Assembly (NCBI GenBank): GCA_023489425.1
Contig: JAMDCG010000052.1
Location: 1 to 28,526 of the forward strand
From: Thermoplasmatota archaeon
Lineage (GTDB): Archaea; Thermoplasmatota; Thermoplasmata; Thermoplasmatales; Thermoplasmataceae
Reading direction: 5' to 3'
Length of the DNA stretch: 28,526 bases
Of the stretch, positions 16,076 to 24,492 are shown piece by piece. The stretch's first letter is position 1, and each line of letters begins with the position of its first letter. The position numbers and the translations under genes are program-made. The notes under the pieces were generated by a model. It ran no database searches, had not been told where the DNA came from, and saw nothing but the letters and a program-made list of their open reading frames with translations.

Positions 16076-16401
16076 TCAATCAAAAGCAGGATGAAGGTAG
16101 AATTGCGGTAATTGGGGAAAGATCAATCTCAATGGGGTTCAGGCTCATAGGAATAGAAGATACTTTTGAGGCTGAGGGCAAGGAGGCACTTGAAAAACTT
16201 CAGTCAATTGAAAAGTCAGGGAAGTATTCCGTGATCTTTGTATCAGAAAGCCTGAAGTCAGTTATGGATACAAGACTGCTTAATTATTATGAGAGCACAC
16301 TTAAGCCTCTCGTTATGTTCATCCCCCTGCCAGGTGTGGACAGAGAAGAAAGTTTAGAAACAATGGCCAAAAGAATATTGGGCGTAGATATAGGAAGGTG
16401 A
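16072..16401 (+). CDS. atpF: A-type ATP synthase subunit F (central stalk)
   Basis: A 109-residue small alpha/beta protein. The start RIAVIGERSISMGFRLIGIE is the hallmark of V/A-ATPase subunit F, followed by YSVIFVSESLKSVMDTRLL and a Rossmann-like finish (VMFIPLPGVDREESLETMAK). It sits on subunit D in the rotor and tunes coupling and hydrolysis. The start codon overlaps the subunit C stop. Identification is firm. Confidence 0.96.
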   Translation: MINQKQDEGRIAVIGERSISMGFRLIGIEDTFEAEGKEALEKLQSIEKSGKYSVIFVSESLKSVMDTRLLNYYESTLKPLVMFIPLPGVDREESLETMAKRILGVDIGR

Positions 16402-16405
16402 AAAA

Positions 16406-18160
16406 TTGGGAAAGATAATCAGAGTTTCCGGTCCAGTAGTGGTCGCGGAAGATATTGAAAACCAAAAAATGTTTGATGTGGTTAGAGTAGGTGAACTCAA
16501 CCTTGTGGGAGAAATCATAAAGCTGAACGGTAACAGGGCAACAATACAGGTATACGAGGATACAAGTGGGATAAAGCCGGGAGAAAAGGTCGAGACAACC
16601 GGAAAGCCTCTTTCAGTTGAACTGGGACCTGGATTACTTAAATCCATTTACGATGGTATCCAGAGACCTCTGGACATCATACGGGAAAGCAGTGGAGATT
16701 TCATAAGGAGAGGTTATACAGCAAATCCTATAGATCTGAAGGCGAAGTGGGAATTCAAGCCTCTGGTGAAAAAGGGTGATGATATAAAACCTGGACAGAT
16801 ACTGGGAACAGTTCAGGAAACATCTCTTATAGAACATAAAATAATGGCTCCAAGGGACATAGAAGGTCAGATTAGTGAGATCCTTGAGGGCAGCATGACC
16901 GTTACAGACGTCTATGCTCATGTTAAAACAAAGAATGGAGATAAAAAATTAACCATGAGGCAGGAGTGGCCTGTAAGGACCATCAGGGGTGTAAAATCAA
17001 AACTACCGCCTTCCATACCACTTGTAACAGGTCAGAGGGTAATCGACACATTTTTCCCTGTAGCAAAGGGTGGAACAGTTGCAGTTCCAGGTCCATTTGG
17101 ATCTGGAAAGACCGTGGTTCAGCACCAGCTGTCCAAGTGGGCAGACAGCGATATAGTTGTTTATGTGGGATGCGGTGAAAGGGGAAACGAAATGACAGAA
17201 ATTCTCACAACATTCCCTGAACTGCAGGACCCAAAGAGTGGAAAGCCACTCATGGAGAGAACAATATTAATCGCAAACACCTCAAACATGCCTGTTGCAG
17301 CAAGAGAAGCCAGTATTTATACTGGAATATCCATAGCAGAATATTACAGGGATATGGGATATGGAATTGCTCTAATGGCTGATAGCACATCAAGATGGGC
17401 AGAGGCCTTAAGGGAAATATCTGGTAGACTTGAGGAAATGCCAGGAGAGGAAGGATATCCAGCATATCTGGGAAGGAGGCTTTCTGAGTTCTATGAAAGA
17501 TCGGGAAATGCCATAATCTCTGGAAATCCAGACAGAAATGGTTCAATAACCATAGTGGGTGCAGTCTCACCACCTGGTGGAGATATATCAGAACCTGTTT
17601 CACAGAACACCCTGAGAGTTACAAGAGTTTTCTGGGCACTTGATGCATCTCTCGCCTCGAGGAGGCACTTTCCATCAATAAACTGGCTGAACAGTTATTC
17701 GCTATATGAAAGTGAACTTCTGCCATGGTTCAGTGAGAATATATCCAAGGATTGGCCAACAATTTACAGTAAGATGATGAATATACTTCAGAAGGAATCT
17801 GAATTGCAGGAGGTTGTCCAGCTGGTTGGATATGATGCCTTACCAGACAGGGAAAAATCAGTTCTGGATGTTGCGAAGATAATAAGGGAAGACTACCTGC
17901 AGCAAAGTGCCTTTGACGATGTGGATCAGTTTTGCTCACTTAATAAGCAGATCGTGATGATGAAACTGATCATGCACTATTCCAATGAGATAGAGAAGAC
18001 AATTGATCAGGGATTCTCAATGTCTCAGATAGAGAATATACCTTCGAAGGAGAAAATTTCAAGGATAAAAGAGGTAAGAGATCCGGATCTGGAGAAGTAT
18101 TTCAATGAAACAGTGACCAGCATAGATTCAGATCTAAAAAGAATCAGGGGTGAAAAGTAA
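16406..18160 (+). CDS. atpA: A-type ATP synthase catalytic subunit A
   Basis: A 584-residue catalytic ATPase subunit. It has an N-terminal beta-barrel ([15 protein letters not shown]), the non-homologous insertion typical of A/V-type A subunits (about residues 110-190), the P-loop GPFGSGKT at 229-236, [13 protein letters not shown] with the catalytic glutamate region, and [22 protein letters not shown]. The C-terminal helical domain completes it. The start is TTG at 16406, preceded by a GGAAGGTG ribosome binding site; there is no in-frame ATG near. The P-loop is unbroken, so the intein found at this spot in some Thermoplasmatales is absent. Its TAA shares a base with the ATG of subunit B. Confidence 0.98.
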   Translation: MGKIIRVSGPVVVAEDIENQKMFDVVRVGELNLVGEIIKLNGNRATIQVYEDTSGIKPGEKVETTGKPLSVELGPGLLKSIYDGIQRPLDIIRESSGDFIRRGYTANPIDLKAKWEFKPLVKKGDDIKPGQILGTVQETSLIEHKIMAPRDIEGQISEILEGSMTVTDVYAHVKTKNGDKKLTMRQEWPVRTIRGVKSKLPPSIPLVTGQRVIDTFFPVAKGGTVAVPGPFGSGKTVVQHQLSKWADSDIVVYVGCGERGNEMTEILTTFPELQDPKSGKPLMERTILIANTSNMPVAAREASIYTGISIAEYYRDMGYGIALMADSTSRWAEALREISGRLEEMPGEEGYPAYLGRRLSEFYERSGNAIISGNPDRNGSITIVGAVSPPGGDISEPVSQNTLRVTRVFWALDASLASRRHFPSINWLNSYSLYESELLPWFSENISKDWPTIYSKMMNILQKESELQEVVQLVGYDALPDREKSVLDVAKIIREDYLQQSAFDDVDQFCSLNKQIVMMKLIMHYSNEIEKTIDQGFSMSQIENIPSKEKISRIKEVRDPDLEKYFNETVTSIDSDLKRIRGEK

Positions 18161-19536
18161 TGGTTAAGGTTGGATACAAGAATATAAGCGAGATAAGTGG
18201 TCCACTGATCTTTGTGGAAGGGATCTCAGACGCAGGCTATAATGAAATGGTCACCATAGAGACACCCAGTGGGGAGATAAAATCAGGTCAGGTTCTCGAC
18301 ACAAGAAATGGGCTTGCCATAGTACAGGTTTTCGGCTCAACATCTGGTCTGGACAGCAATAATACAACTGTAAGATTCAGGGGTGAAACTGCCAGGATCA
18401 AGGTATCTGATGAGGTTCTTGGAAGGATTTTTAATGGTCTTGGTGAACCAATAGACAACGGACCACAGCTTCTGTCCAAAGAAAGTGTTGAGATAGTTGG
18501 AGATGCAATAAATCCATATTCAAGAGAGGAGCCATCAGAATTCATTCAGACTGGAATATCCACAATAGATGGAATGAACACGCTTGTAAGGGGACAAAAA
18601 CTTCCCATATTCTCAGGTTCCGGTCTCCCACATAATGTGCTTGCATCGCAAATTGCAAGGCAGGCAAAAACCCTGAAGACTGGGGAAAGCTTTGCCGTAG
18701 TGTTTGGGGCCATGGGTATTACAAGCGAAGAGGCAAATTTTTTCATGAACGAATTCAGGAAGACAGGAGCTCTTTCCAGGGCTGCAATATTCATGAATTT
18801 ATCATCCGATCCATCCATGGAAAGGATAATTCTTCCCAGGGTTGCCCTTACAACTGCAGAGTACCTTGCGTATGAGAGAGAATACCATGTTCTTGTTATA
18901 CTTACGGATATGACAAATTACTGTGAATCCTTAAGAGAAATATCATCAGCAAGAGAGGAGGTTCCAGGGAGAAGGGGATATCCAGGATACATGTACACAG
19001 ATCTTAGTACTATTTATGAAAGAGCAGGAAAGATAAGGGGAAGAAATGGATCAATAACCCAGCTACCCATACTTACAATGCCAGGTGACGATATAACAAA
19101 TCCAATACCAGATCTTACAGGATATATAACAGAGGGCCAGATCGTAATGAGCAGAGAACTCCAGAGAAAGGGTGTTTACCCTCCAGTGGATGTTTTACCC
19201 TCACTTTCAAGGCTGATGAATCAGGGAATTGGAAAGGGAAGAACAAGAGAGGATCACCGTGGTGTTGCAGATCAGCTATATTCAGCCTATGCAACTGGAA
19301 AAGATCTCAGATCACTGAGTGCAATAGTAGGAGAGGAATCTTTGAGTTCAAGCGATAAGAGCTACCTGAAGTTTGCAGATAATTTCGAAAACAAATACGT
19401 AACCCAGAAGCTGGACGAGGATAGGACAATAGAGGATACACTGGAAATAAGTTATGATCTTCTATCTGAACTGCCTGAGACAGAAATGAAGAGGTTGAAA
19501 AAGGACTTCATACAGAAATACGGAAAATGGAAGTGA
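18160..19536 (+). CDS. atpB: A-type ATP synthase regulatory subunit B
   Basis: A 458-residue non-catalytic nucleotide-binding subunit that alternates with A in the head. The degenerate P-loop SGSGLPHN (152-159) is diagnostic, as are [34 protein letters not shown] and [14 protein letters not shown]. It lies between subunits A (1-nt overlap) and D (4-nt gap). Confidence 0.98.
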   Translation: MVKVGYKNISEISGPLIFVEGISDAGYNEMVTIETPSGEIKSGQVLDTRNGLAIVQVFGSTSGLDSNNTTVRFRGETARIKVSDEVLGRIFNGLGEPIDNGPQLLSKESVEIVGDAINPYSREEPSEFIQTGISTIDGMNTLVRGQKLPIFSGSGLPHNVLASQIARQAKTLKTGESFAVVFGAMGITSEEANFFMNEFRKTGALSRAAIFMNLSSDPSMERIILPRVALTTAEYLAYEREYHVLVILTDMTNYCESLREISSAREEVPGRRGYPGYMYTDLSTIYERAGKIRGRNGSITQLPILTMPGDDITNPIPDLTGYITEGQIVMSRELQRKGVYPPVDVLPSLSRLMNQGIGKGRTREDHRGVADQLYSAYATGKDLRSLSAIVGEESLSSSDKSYLKFADNFENKYVTQKLDEDRTIEDTLEISYDLLSELPETEMKRLKKDFIQKYGKWK

Positions 19537-19540
19537 GGAA

Positions 19541-20206
19541 TTGGCAGACCTTAACATAAAACCGACCAGAATTGAGCTCATCCAGCTAAGGAAGAGGATT
19601 AAGCTGGCACAGAGGGGATATGAGCTGCTTAAGATGAAAAGATCAGCACTCATAATGGAATTCCTGAAGATGGCAAAGGACCTAAGGGGCATGAGGGAGA
19701 ACTTAAGAAAAGAAGTTGAGAATGCACTGGAAAAAATGGCCATTGCAGAGGTCAGGGAAGGAAGGATGAAGGTCGAGAGTTATGGTTTCATGTCAGGGTC
19801 TGCTGATGTAACCTTAAAGGCGAGAAATGTAATGGGCGTGAGGATACCTGAACTGGGCATAATGATGGAAAAGGCCGTTCTTACAGAACGATTTAGGGCC
19901 ATTTCTGTTCCTGCACCCATAGACGATGCCATAGATGCATATGATCGTCTGTTCCGAAGTCTTGTGGAGGTAGTGGAGAAGGAGAAATCCATGAGAAGGC
20001 TTCTTATGGAAATTGATAAGACAAAGAGAAGGTCAAACGCCATTGAATTTGTTATGATACCAAAGTTAAAGAGCCAGTCACAATATATAAGAATGAGACT
20101 TGACGAACTTGAGAGAGACACGTTTACAACTCTTAAATTTGTCAAGAAGAAGATGATATCAGAGGAGGAGGACAAAAATAAGGAGGGGGAATTACAGGCA
20201 GTATAA
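19541..20206 (+). CDS. atpD: A-type ATP synthase subunit D (central shaft)
   Basis: A 221-residue coiled-coil protein forming the rotating shaft within the A/B head. The opening IKPTRIELIQLRKRIKLAQR and the following GYELLKMKRSALI are the classic subunit D signature; a variable middle and a second long helix (about 150-205, SNAIEFVMIPKLKSQSQYI) complete the hairpin. The start is TTG at 19541, with GTGAGGA just upstream and no ATG available before residue 28. A 33-codon ORF follows after 10 nt. Confidence 0.96.
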   Translation: MADLNIKPTRIELIQLRKRIKLAQRGYELLKMKRSALIMEFLKMAKDLRGMRENLRKEVENALEKMAIAEVREGRMKVESYGFMSGSADVTLKARNVMGVRIPELGIMMEKAVLTERFRAISVPAPIDDAIDAYDRLFRSLVEVVEKEKSMRRLLMEIDKTKRRSNAIEFVMIPKLKSQSQYIRMRLDELERDTFTTLKFVKKKMISEEEDKNKEGELQAV

Positions 20207-20216
20207 TATTAACGAA

Positions 20217-20318
20217 ATGAACAGACAGCAGTTGATCCTGTTCACCCTTAGGAAATACATGTTTCCCATAAGGATCATAATAATTGTTGTCGTACTTTTT
20301 ACACTGGTGAGATTATGA
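20217..20318 (+). CDS. 33-residue single-helix membrane protein in the ATP synthase operon
   Basis: This short ORF fills the otherwise unexplained gap between subunits D and H. It begins with ATG at 20217, 10 nt after the subunit D stop, and its TGA overlaps the ATG of subunit H (ATGA), the junction style used elsewhere in this operon. The sequence opens MNRQQLILFTLRKYMFPI, and a basic residue leads into a hydrophobic helix (IIIIVVVLFTLV) ending in RL. One membrane-spanning segment is predicted. It may be an accessory membrane-sector subunit, comparable in idea to the small hydrophobic products of some methanogen A-ATPase operons and to eukaryotic subunit e, but homology is not claimed. It could also be only a coupling ORF. 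Confidence 0.6.
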   Translation: MNRQQLILFTLRKYMFPIRIIIIVVVLFTLVRL

Positions 20319-20641
20319 ATGCAGATGGAATTGATAAGATCAAAAAGATAAGGGAAACAGAAGAATCTGTTAACAGATCAATAGAGGAAGAAAAGCAGAA
20401 ATGCAGGGAAATGACAGAGTCTGAAAAGGCAAAGACAGAGAAGGAATATAAGGATCTTGAAGACAGCCTCCAGATAAAGTATGAACTTGCACTGAAGGAA
20501 AAGAAGGCCGAATTTGATAAGCTGATGCAGGAAAAAGTCAGGGAAGAGAACGAAAAGGTGGCTGGAATCAAGCTGAACATTGACAGTAAAAGTACTGTGG
20601 ATATGCTACTTGGCATTATGAAGGATTATGTGAGTGACTAA
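20315..20641 (+). CDS. atpH: A-type ATP synthase subunit H (peripheral stalk)
   Basis: A 108-residue highly charged protein, almost wholly a coiled coil (KIKKIRETEESVNRSIEEEK and on), with a short C-terminal segment (STVDMLLGIMKDYVSD) of the kind that packs with subunit E. It has the size and layout of the stalk subunit called H (or G) in A/V-ATPases. It overlaps the 33-residue ORF by 4 nt and lies 2 nt before subunit I. In many other euryarchaea this gene opens the operon; here it is near the end. Confidence 0.88.
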   Translation: MNADGIDKIKKIRETEESVNRSIEEEKQKCREMTESEKAKTEKEYKDLEDSLQIKYELALKEKKAEFDKLMQEKVREENEKVAGIKLNIDSKSTVDMLLGIMKDYVSD

Positions 20642-20643
20642 AG

Positions 20644-22572
20644 ATGGGTTTTAAGCCGGTGCCAATGGCAAGGATGAGGATAATTGCCTACAGGGAGAAG
20701 GCGGCAGGTCTACTTACACTTCTACATGATATGAAATCCATTCAGTTTGAGGACGTTACGGATTCCTACAAGGAGGGAATGAAATCCTCGACAGAGATAG
20801 AGGGAAGAGGAAGGGTAATAGAACTGATGAATGAGATCAGGGGAATGGAAAATCTCCTGCCTCCAAGGAAAATAACTGGAAAGAGAAAATTTTCAAGCGT
20901 GCAGGAAATAATCTCCGCAGCTGAATCAATAAGGATCGGTGAAGATCTGAGAACTGCTGTCAATTCCATAAATGACCTGAAAACGGAGCTGAAGAGCATA
21001 GATAACAGACTTGAAATTGTGGAACCTCTTGAATCACTTGATGTGGATATGTCCTGTTTTAACAATTCTGTGATCTCATCCTATCTAATCCAGGGAGAAT
21101 ACGAGGGAAAGATAGGGGAAAATTACATTGTAAACAGGGTTAACGGAAACACGGTGCTTTCAATGCCCAAGAGTGGAGAAAAGGAGTTCGCCCAGAGCAT
21201 TGGTTCTCAGTCTGGAAAGGCAATTTATATAATGCAGATGCGTGGAAAGCCCAGGGAGATCAGGGATGATCTTCTGAATCTCAAGAAGAACATAAACGAG
21301 AAGATAAGCGAATTGGAAACAGGTATAGGTGAGCTATCCGATAAGCATTATTCAGAAATAGTTTCTGTCAGGGAGGCCCTGGAAATAGAGGCAAAGAAGA
21401 TAGAAGCAGCAATGAAGATGCCATCTTCCCAGAGTATATTCGTTATGGAGGGCTGGGTTCCAGAACCCAAATTCCAGAAGATATCAGATGCCGTTGAAAG
21501 GAAAGCTGATCATCTCTGCATCATAGAAAGGGTAAAAACAGATGAAATAGGTCCAACACTACAGGATAATCCAAGGAGATTCAGGCTGTTTGAGTCATTC
21601 ATACGTTTCTATTCACTACCTCAGGATATTGAGATAGATCCCACCATAATATTTGCCATAGTTTTCCCCATATTCTTCGGTATAATGGTAGGTGATTGGG
21701 GATTTGGAATAGTAATACTTCTACTATCGCTCTGGCTTATAAAAAGAATCAATTCAACTGGACCCAAGAAGCCACTTCCAAAAAAGATGACTGGATTCAT
21801 CACGTCCATATTCTCACCCTATCAGCTTCAGATACTGGCAAAGGCAATGCTTCCGGGTTCAATTGTGGCCATAATTGTAGGGATTCTATTCAACGGCTTC
21901 TTCGGCTTCGCCATACTGCCCACAACCATAGGGCCATTCCACATAACATATTTTAATCCAATTGTGTATACATCAAAAATACTGCTGATGACAGGCTATT
22001 TCGGTGTTGTAATGGTGTCATTCGGTTTCATCCTGGGTATACTGAATGACTATTATTACAATCACAAAAAGATGATCATCGGGAAGGTAGGGTGGCTCCT
22101 TTTCGTCTGGGGAATAGTAATTTACGGATTATCACTAATATATAAGTTAAATCTCAGCCTTACCACAAACCCATTTGCTGATATTGACATAGCATCAATG
22201 ATACTTGGAGTAGTAATGATAATAGGCACGGAGAAGGGAATAGGTCTCATAGAATTGCCGTCGGTTATAAGCCACGTTCTATCATATCTGAGAATTATGG
22301 GAATCCTCCTTGCATCGGTAATTCTAACCAAGCTTGTGAACACATTCTTCATTTCAACACTGCATGATCCGGTTCTCATAATATTCGGTGTTATCCTTCT
22401 GATCATTGGGCAGCTGTTTGCTTTGCTGCTGGCTATTGTGGAATCTGGTATCCAGGGTGTAAGGTTGCTGTATGTTGAATTCTTCTCAAAATTCTACAGG
22501 GGAAATGGTAAACCATTCACACCCTTTGGATCAAAGAGAAGATATACTGAAGAAGTGAACGAAATAGAATAG
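20644..22572 (+). CDS. atpI: A-type ATP synthase subunit I (membrane stator, a-type)
   Basis: A 642-residue protein. The N-terminal cytoplasmic half (about 1-330) has the ferredoxin-like and coiled-coil arms (PVPMARMRIIAYREKAAGLL at the start; MEGWVPEPKFQKI near 270). The C-terminal half has about eight transmembrane helices, beginning DPTIIFAIVFPIFFGIMVGD. Arg550 in SYLRIMGILLAS is the conserved arginine that exchanges ions with the ring glutamate. It forms the half-channels with the K ring. It is last in the operon, and its stop lies only 3 nt from the stop of the convergent gene. Confidence 0.96.
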   Translation: MGFKPVPMARMRIIAYREKAAGLLTLLHDMKSIQFEDVTDSYKEGMKSSTEIEGRGRVIELMNEIRGMENLLPPRKITGKRKFSSVQEIISAAESIRIGEDLRTAVNSINDLKTELKSIDNRLEIVEPLESLDVDMSCFNNSVISSYLIQGEYEGKIGENYIVNRVNGNTVLSMPKSGEKEFAQSIGSQSGKAIYIMQMRGKPREIRDDLLNLKKNINEKISELETGIGELSDKHYSEIVSVREALEIEAKKIEAAMKMPSSQSIFVMEGWVPEPKFQKISDAVERKADHLCIIERVKTDEIGPTLQDNPRRFRLFESFIRFYSLPQDIEIDPTIIFAIVFPIFFGIMVGDWGFGIVILLLSLWLIKRINSTGPKKPLPKKMTGFITSIFSPYQLQILAKAMLPGSIVAIIVGILFNGFFGFAILPTTIGPFHITYFNPIVYTSKILLMTGYFGVVMVSFGFILGILNDYYYNHKKMIIGKVGWLLFVWGIVIYGLSLIYKLNLSLTTNPFADIDIASMILGVVMIIGTEKGIGLIELPSVISHVLSYLRIMGILLASVILTKLVNTFFISTLHDPVLIIFGVILLIIGQLFALLLAIVESGIQGVRLLYVEFFSKFYRGNGKPFTPFGSKRRYTEEVNEIE

Positions 22573-22575
22573 TGT

Positions 22576-23214
22576 TCAGGCATCCTCATCAATGGGGATT
22601 CTTACAAAATTCACAAGGAATCTCGGGTCAATACCCTTCCTTATGTGATAACCACCATTCTTTCTTACTTTCCTTACCTTAATTCCTGATTTTTTTGAAA
22701 AACCTGCGATCTGTGTATGTATGCTCCTCATGATTTTATTATTCACCGGATCTTCACTGGTGAATCCTATTCTGAGGGAAACGCCTGCCTTTCCACCTCT
22801 GTGGTGATAAATTGCCACGTCAAGATACACGTCATTCTCAGCAACATTATGTATAAATGCTATATTCTGAAGGAGTGACGGAACCATTATTGGACCGTCA
22901 GCTCTGTAGCTGGTTACCCTGTACAGGTTGAATACCTTTACTTCTTCCACACTCTCTTTTTCCTCCTCATATTTCAGGGGGTAGAGCCTAGAGAAGAAGC
23001 TCTTCATGAACCTGAGAGACAGGAGATCATCACTGCCTAAATAGAAATCAGTTATCTCTCCAGTTGCCTTTATACGAAACCTGTTTGTACATCCCTTCTG
23101 CGGTATGAGCATTTCACACATCTGCCTGTAAATGAAAACATCTGTTTCAGGCTTCAGATCAGTGAAAATTATCTTTTCCCACTTAAATCTATCAGGACTT
23201 TTCCCTTCCTTCAT
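22576..23214 (-). CDS. Protein of unknown function, coupled to an aminotransferase
   Basis: A 212-residue soluble protein if started at the ATG at 23214; the frame stays open to 23298, but that lies deep inside the upstream aminotransferase gene. The 23-nt overlap with the end of that gene suggests translational coupling. Visible features are a possible N-terminal domain (IIFTDLKPETDVFIYRQMCE; CTNRFRIKATGEITDFYLGS), an acidic linker (YEEEKESVEEVKVF) and a C-terminal alpha/beta part (NVAENDVYLDVAIYHHRGGK; GVSLRIGFTSEDP) followed by a strongly basic stretch (GIKVRKVRKNGGYHIRKG). The basic tail could bind nucleic acid or phosphate. I do not recognise the family and give no function. Confidence 0.75.
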   Translation of the reverse strand: MKEGKSPDRFKWEKIIFTDLKPETDVFIYRQMCEMLIPQKGCTNRFRIKATGEITDFYLGSDDLLSLRFMKSFFSRLYPLKYEEEKESVEEVKVFNLYRVTSYRADGPIMVPSLLQNIAFIHNVAENDVYLDVAIYHHRGGKAGVSLRIGFTSEDPVNNKIMRSIHTQIAGFSKKSGIKVRKVRKNGGYHIRKGIDPRFLVNFVRIPIDEDA

Positions 23215-24178
23215 GATATTCACATAATTTTTCCAGATCCTTTCTGAACTGATCTGGACTGGATGTAATGCATAACCTGTATCCTGTTGGTATACCAAAA
23301 TATTTACCCGGGCTTACAAAAATGCCCTCTTTGGATAACATATCTTCTGCCATTTGAGACGACTCACCATCTGTATGAACATAAATGAAAGACGACCTGT
23401 CTGGTGTGGTGAACTTAAGGCCAGCCTTAGGAAGCATCTCCCTTACAGTCTTCCTGTTTTCATCCATAACTTTTCTTACAATTTTCTGAACCTCATTTCT
23501 CTTTTCAAGTATCTTCATGCATGCGTAAAGTGAAAATCTGGCAGTGCTTCCAGTTGTCAGTGATCTGTAACTTCTCAGTTGCATGATTCTTTCCTTAGTT
23601 CCAAGCATCCATCCAACCCTCCATGAGGCTCCTCCAAAGAATTTTGTCATGGTGGTTGAAACGACTGCCTCTGGATATTTATGCAGAAGGGTATATGGTT
23701 TTTCTGGAAACATGAATTCCCTAAAAGTCTCGTCGATATAGACCTCATGTTTTCCATCAAGATATTCTTCAAGATTTCTTTCGTCTTCAAGATCACCTGT
23801 TGGGTTATTCGGAATGGTTGTGCTCAAAGAATTTCTCCTGCTAGGATGTAGTTTAATGTAAGGGTTCACCCTCTGTGTTTTGAAACCCATGGATTCAGGA
23901 ACCCTGTACATAGGTTCATATTCAGGCACCGGTACATCTATACAGTCTGAATTTTTATGAAGAAAGATTGAACCAAGAGCGATTCCTTCGGTACCACCAG
24001 TAGTGGAAAGCACCTGATCTGGTTCCACATCAAACATCTGTGCGATCAGGTTGTTGAATTCCATTTCTATATTCTCTCTTCTCTTCCTGTACTCCTCATA
24101 ATCAACTTTCACTCCAATAGAGTCCAGATCCAGCTCGGGCATTCCACTCAGGCAGAAGTTGTGTCTGGATTTACTCAT
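23192..24178 (-). CDS. PLP-dependent aminotransferase, class I/II
   Basis: A fold-type I aminotransferase of 328 residues from the ATG at 24178. Evidence: the cofactor-binding STTGGTEGIALGSIF, VPVPEYEPMY, the NNPTG signature in TIPNNPTGDLEDE, the YIDETF region that holds the pyridine-nitrogen aspartate, and the Schiff-base lysine Lys179 in TTMTKFFGGASWRVGWMLG. The substrate is not predictable; it is shorter than typical aspartate aminotransferases (about 390). An upstream ATG at 24223 would add 15 residues, but I prefer 24178 because TATAATATTA (24211-24220) places transcription start near 24189 and GGAGGA directly precedes the ATG. Its end overlaps the unknown gene, so the two are probably one operon. 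Confidence 0.92.
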   Translation of the reverse strand: MSKSRHNFCLSGMPELDLDSIGVKVDYEEYRKRRENIEMEFNNLIAQMFDVEPDQVLSTTGGTEGIALGSIFLHKNSDCIDVPVPEYEPMYRVPESMGFKTQRVNPYIKLHPSRRNSLSTTIPNNPTGDLEDERNLEEYLDGKHEVYIDETFREFMFPEKPYTLLHKYPEAVVSTTMTKFFGGASWRVGWMLGTKERIMQLRSYRSLTTGSTARFSLYACMKILEKRNEVQKIVRKVMDENRKTVREMLPKAGLKFTTPDRSSFIYVHTDGESSQMAEDMLSKEGIFVSPGKYFGIPTGYRLCITSSPDQFRKDLEKLCEYHEGREKS

Positions 24179-24210
24179 TCCTCCAGTAATCCAGGTGAAA
24201 AGGTTATCAT

Positions 24211-24220
24211 TAATATTATA
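24211..24220 (-). promoter_or_regulatory. TATA box of the aminotransferase operon
   Basis: TATAATATTA on the minus strand is about 37 nt from the ATG at 24178, implying a leader of about ten nt that contains the GGAGGA before the start. It lies inside the longer reading frame, which argues against the start at 24223. Confidence 0.5.
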
Positions 24221-24223
24221 CAT

Positions 24224-24492
24224 GGCAACTCATAGTCTTATCGAGGAAAAAAAGTTTGGGGAAACTGCAAAATTTCAGGTAAGTTCATTACTGTATATAG
24301 GACTGAATAAATGTGATTATCTAAAATATAGTTATTGAAAAATCTATTCTTGAAATTTGTTTATGAATTTGGAAATATGGTTAAAATATTAATGCTATAT
24401 TGAAAAAATTTACTTACAAAACAATAAGTTAAAAAAGTCAGTTGAAGGAAATAAAACCTTAATCTAACAAAAATTAAAATTTAATAGTACAT
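24224..24492. other. AT-rich gap without a recognisable gene
   Basis: Together with the aminotransferase leader this gives about 310 bases with no CDS. The sequence is A- and T-rich, with no ORF of note on either strand, no tRNA fold and no clear repeat. The A run near 24432-24437 would be a U tract for the minus-strand cupredoxin gene and may help end its transcript. Confidence 0.5.

Noticed and set aside
23215..23298. Longer start for the unknown protein downstream of the aminotransferase
   Set aside because: It would overlap conserved coding sequence of the aminotransferase by over 100 nt; the ATG at 23214 gives a normal coupling overlap.
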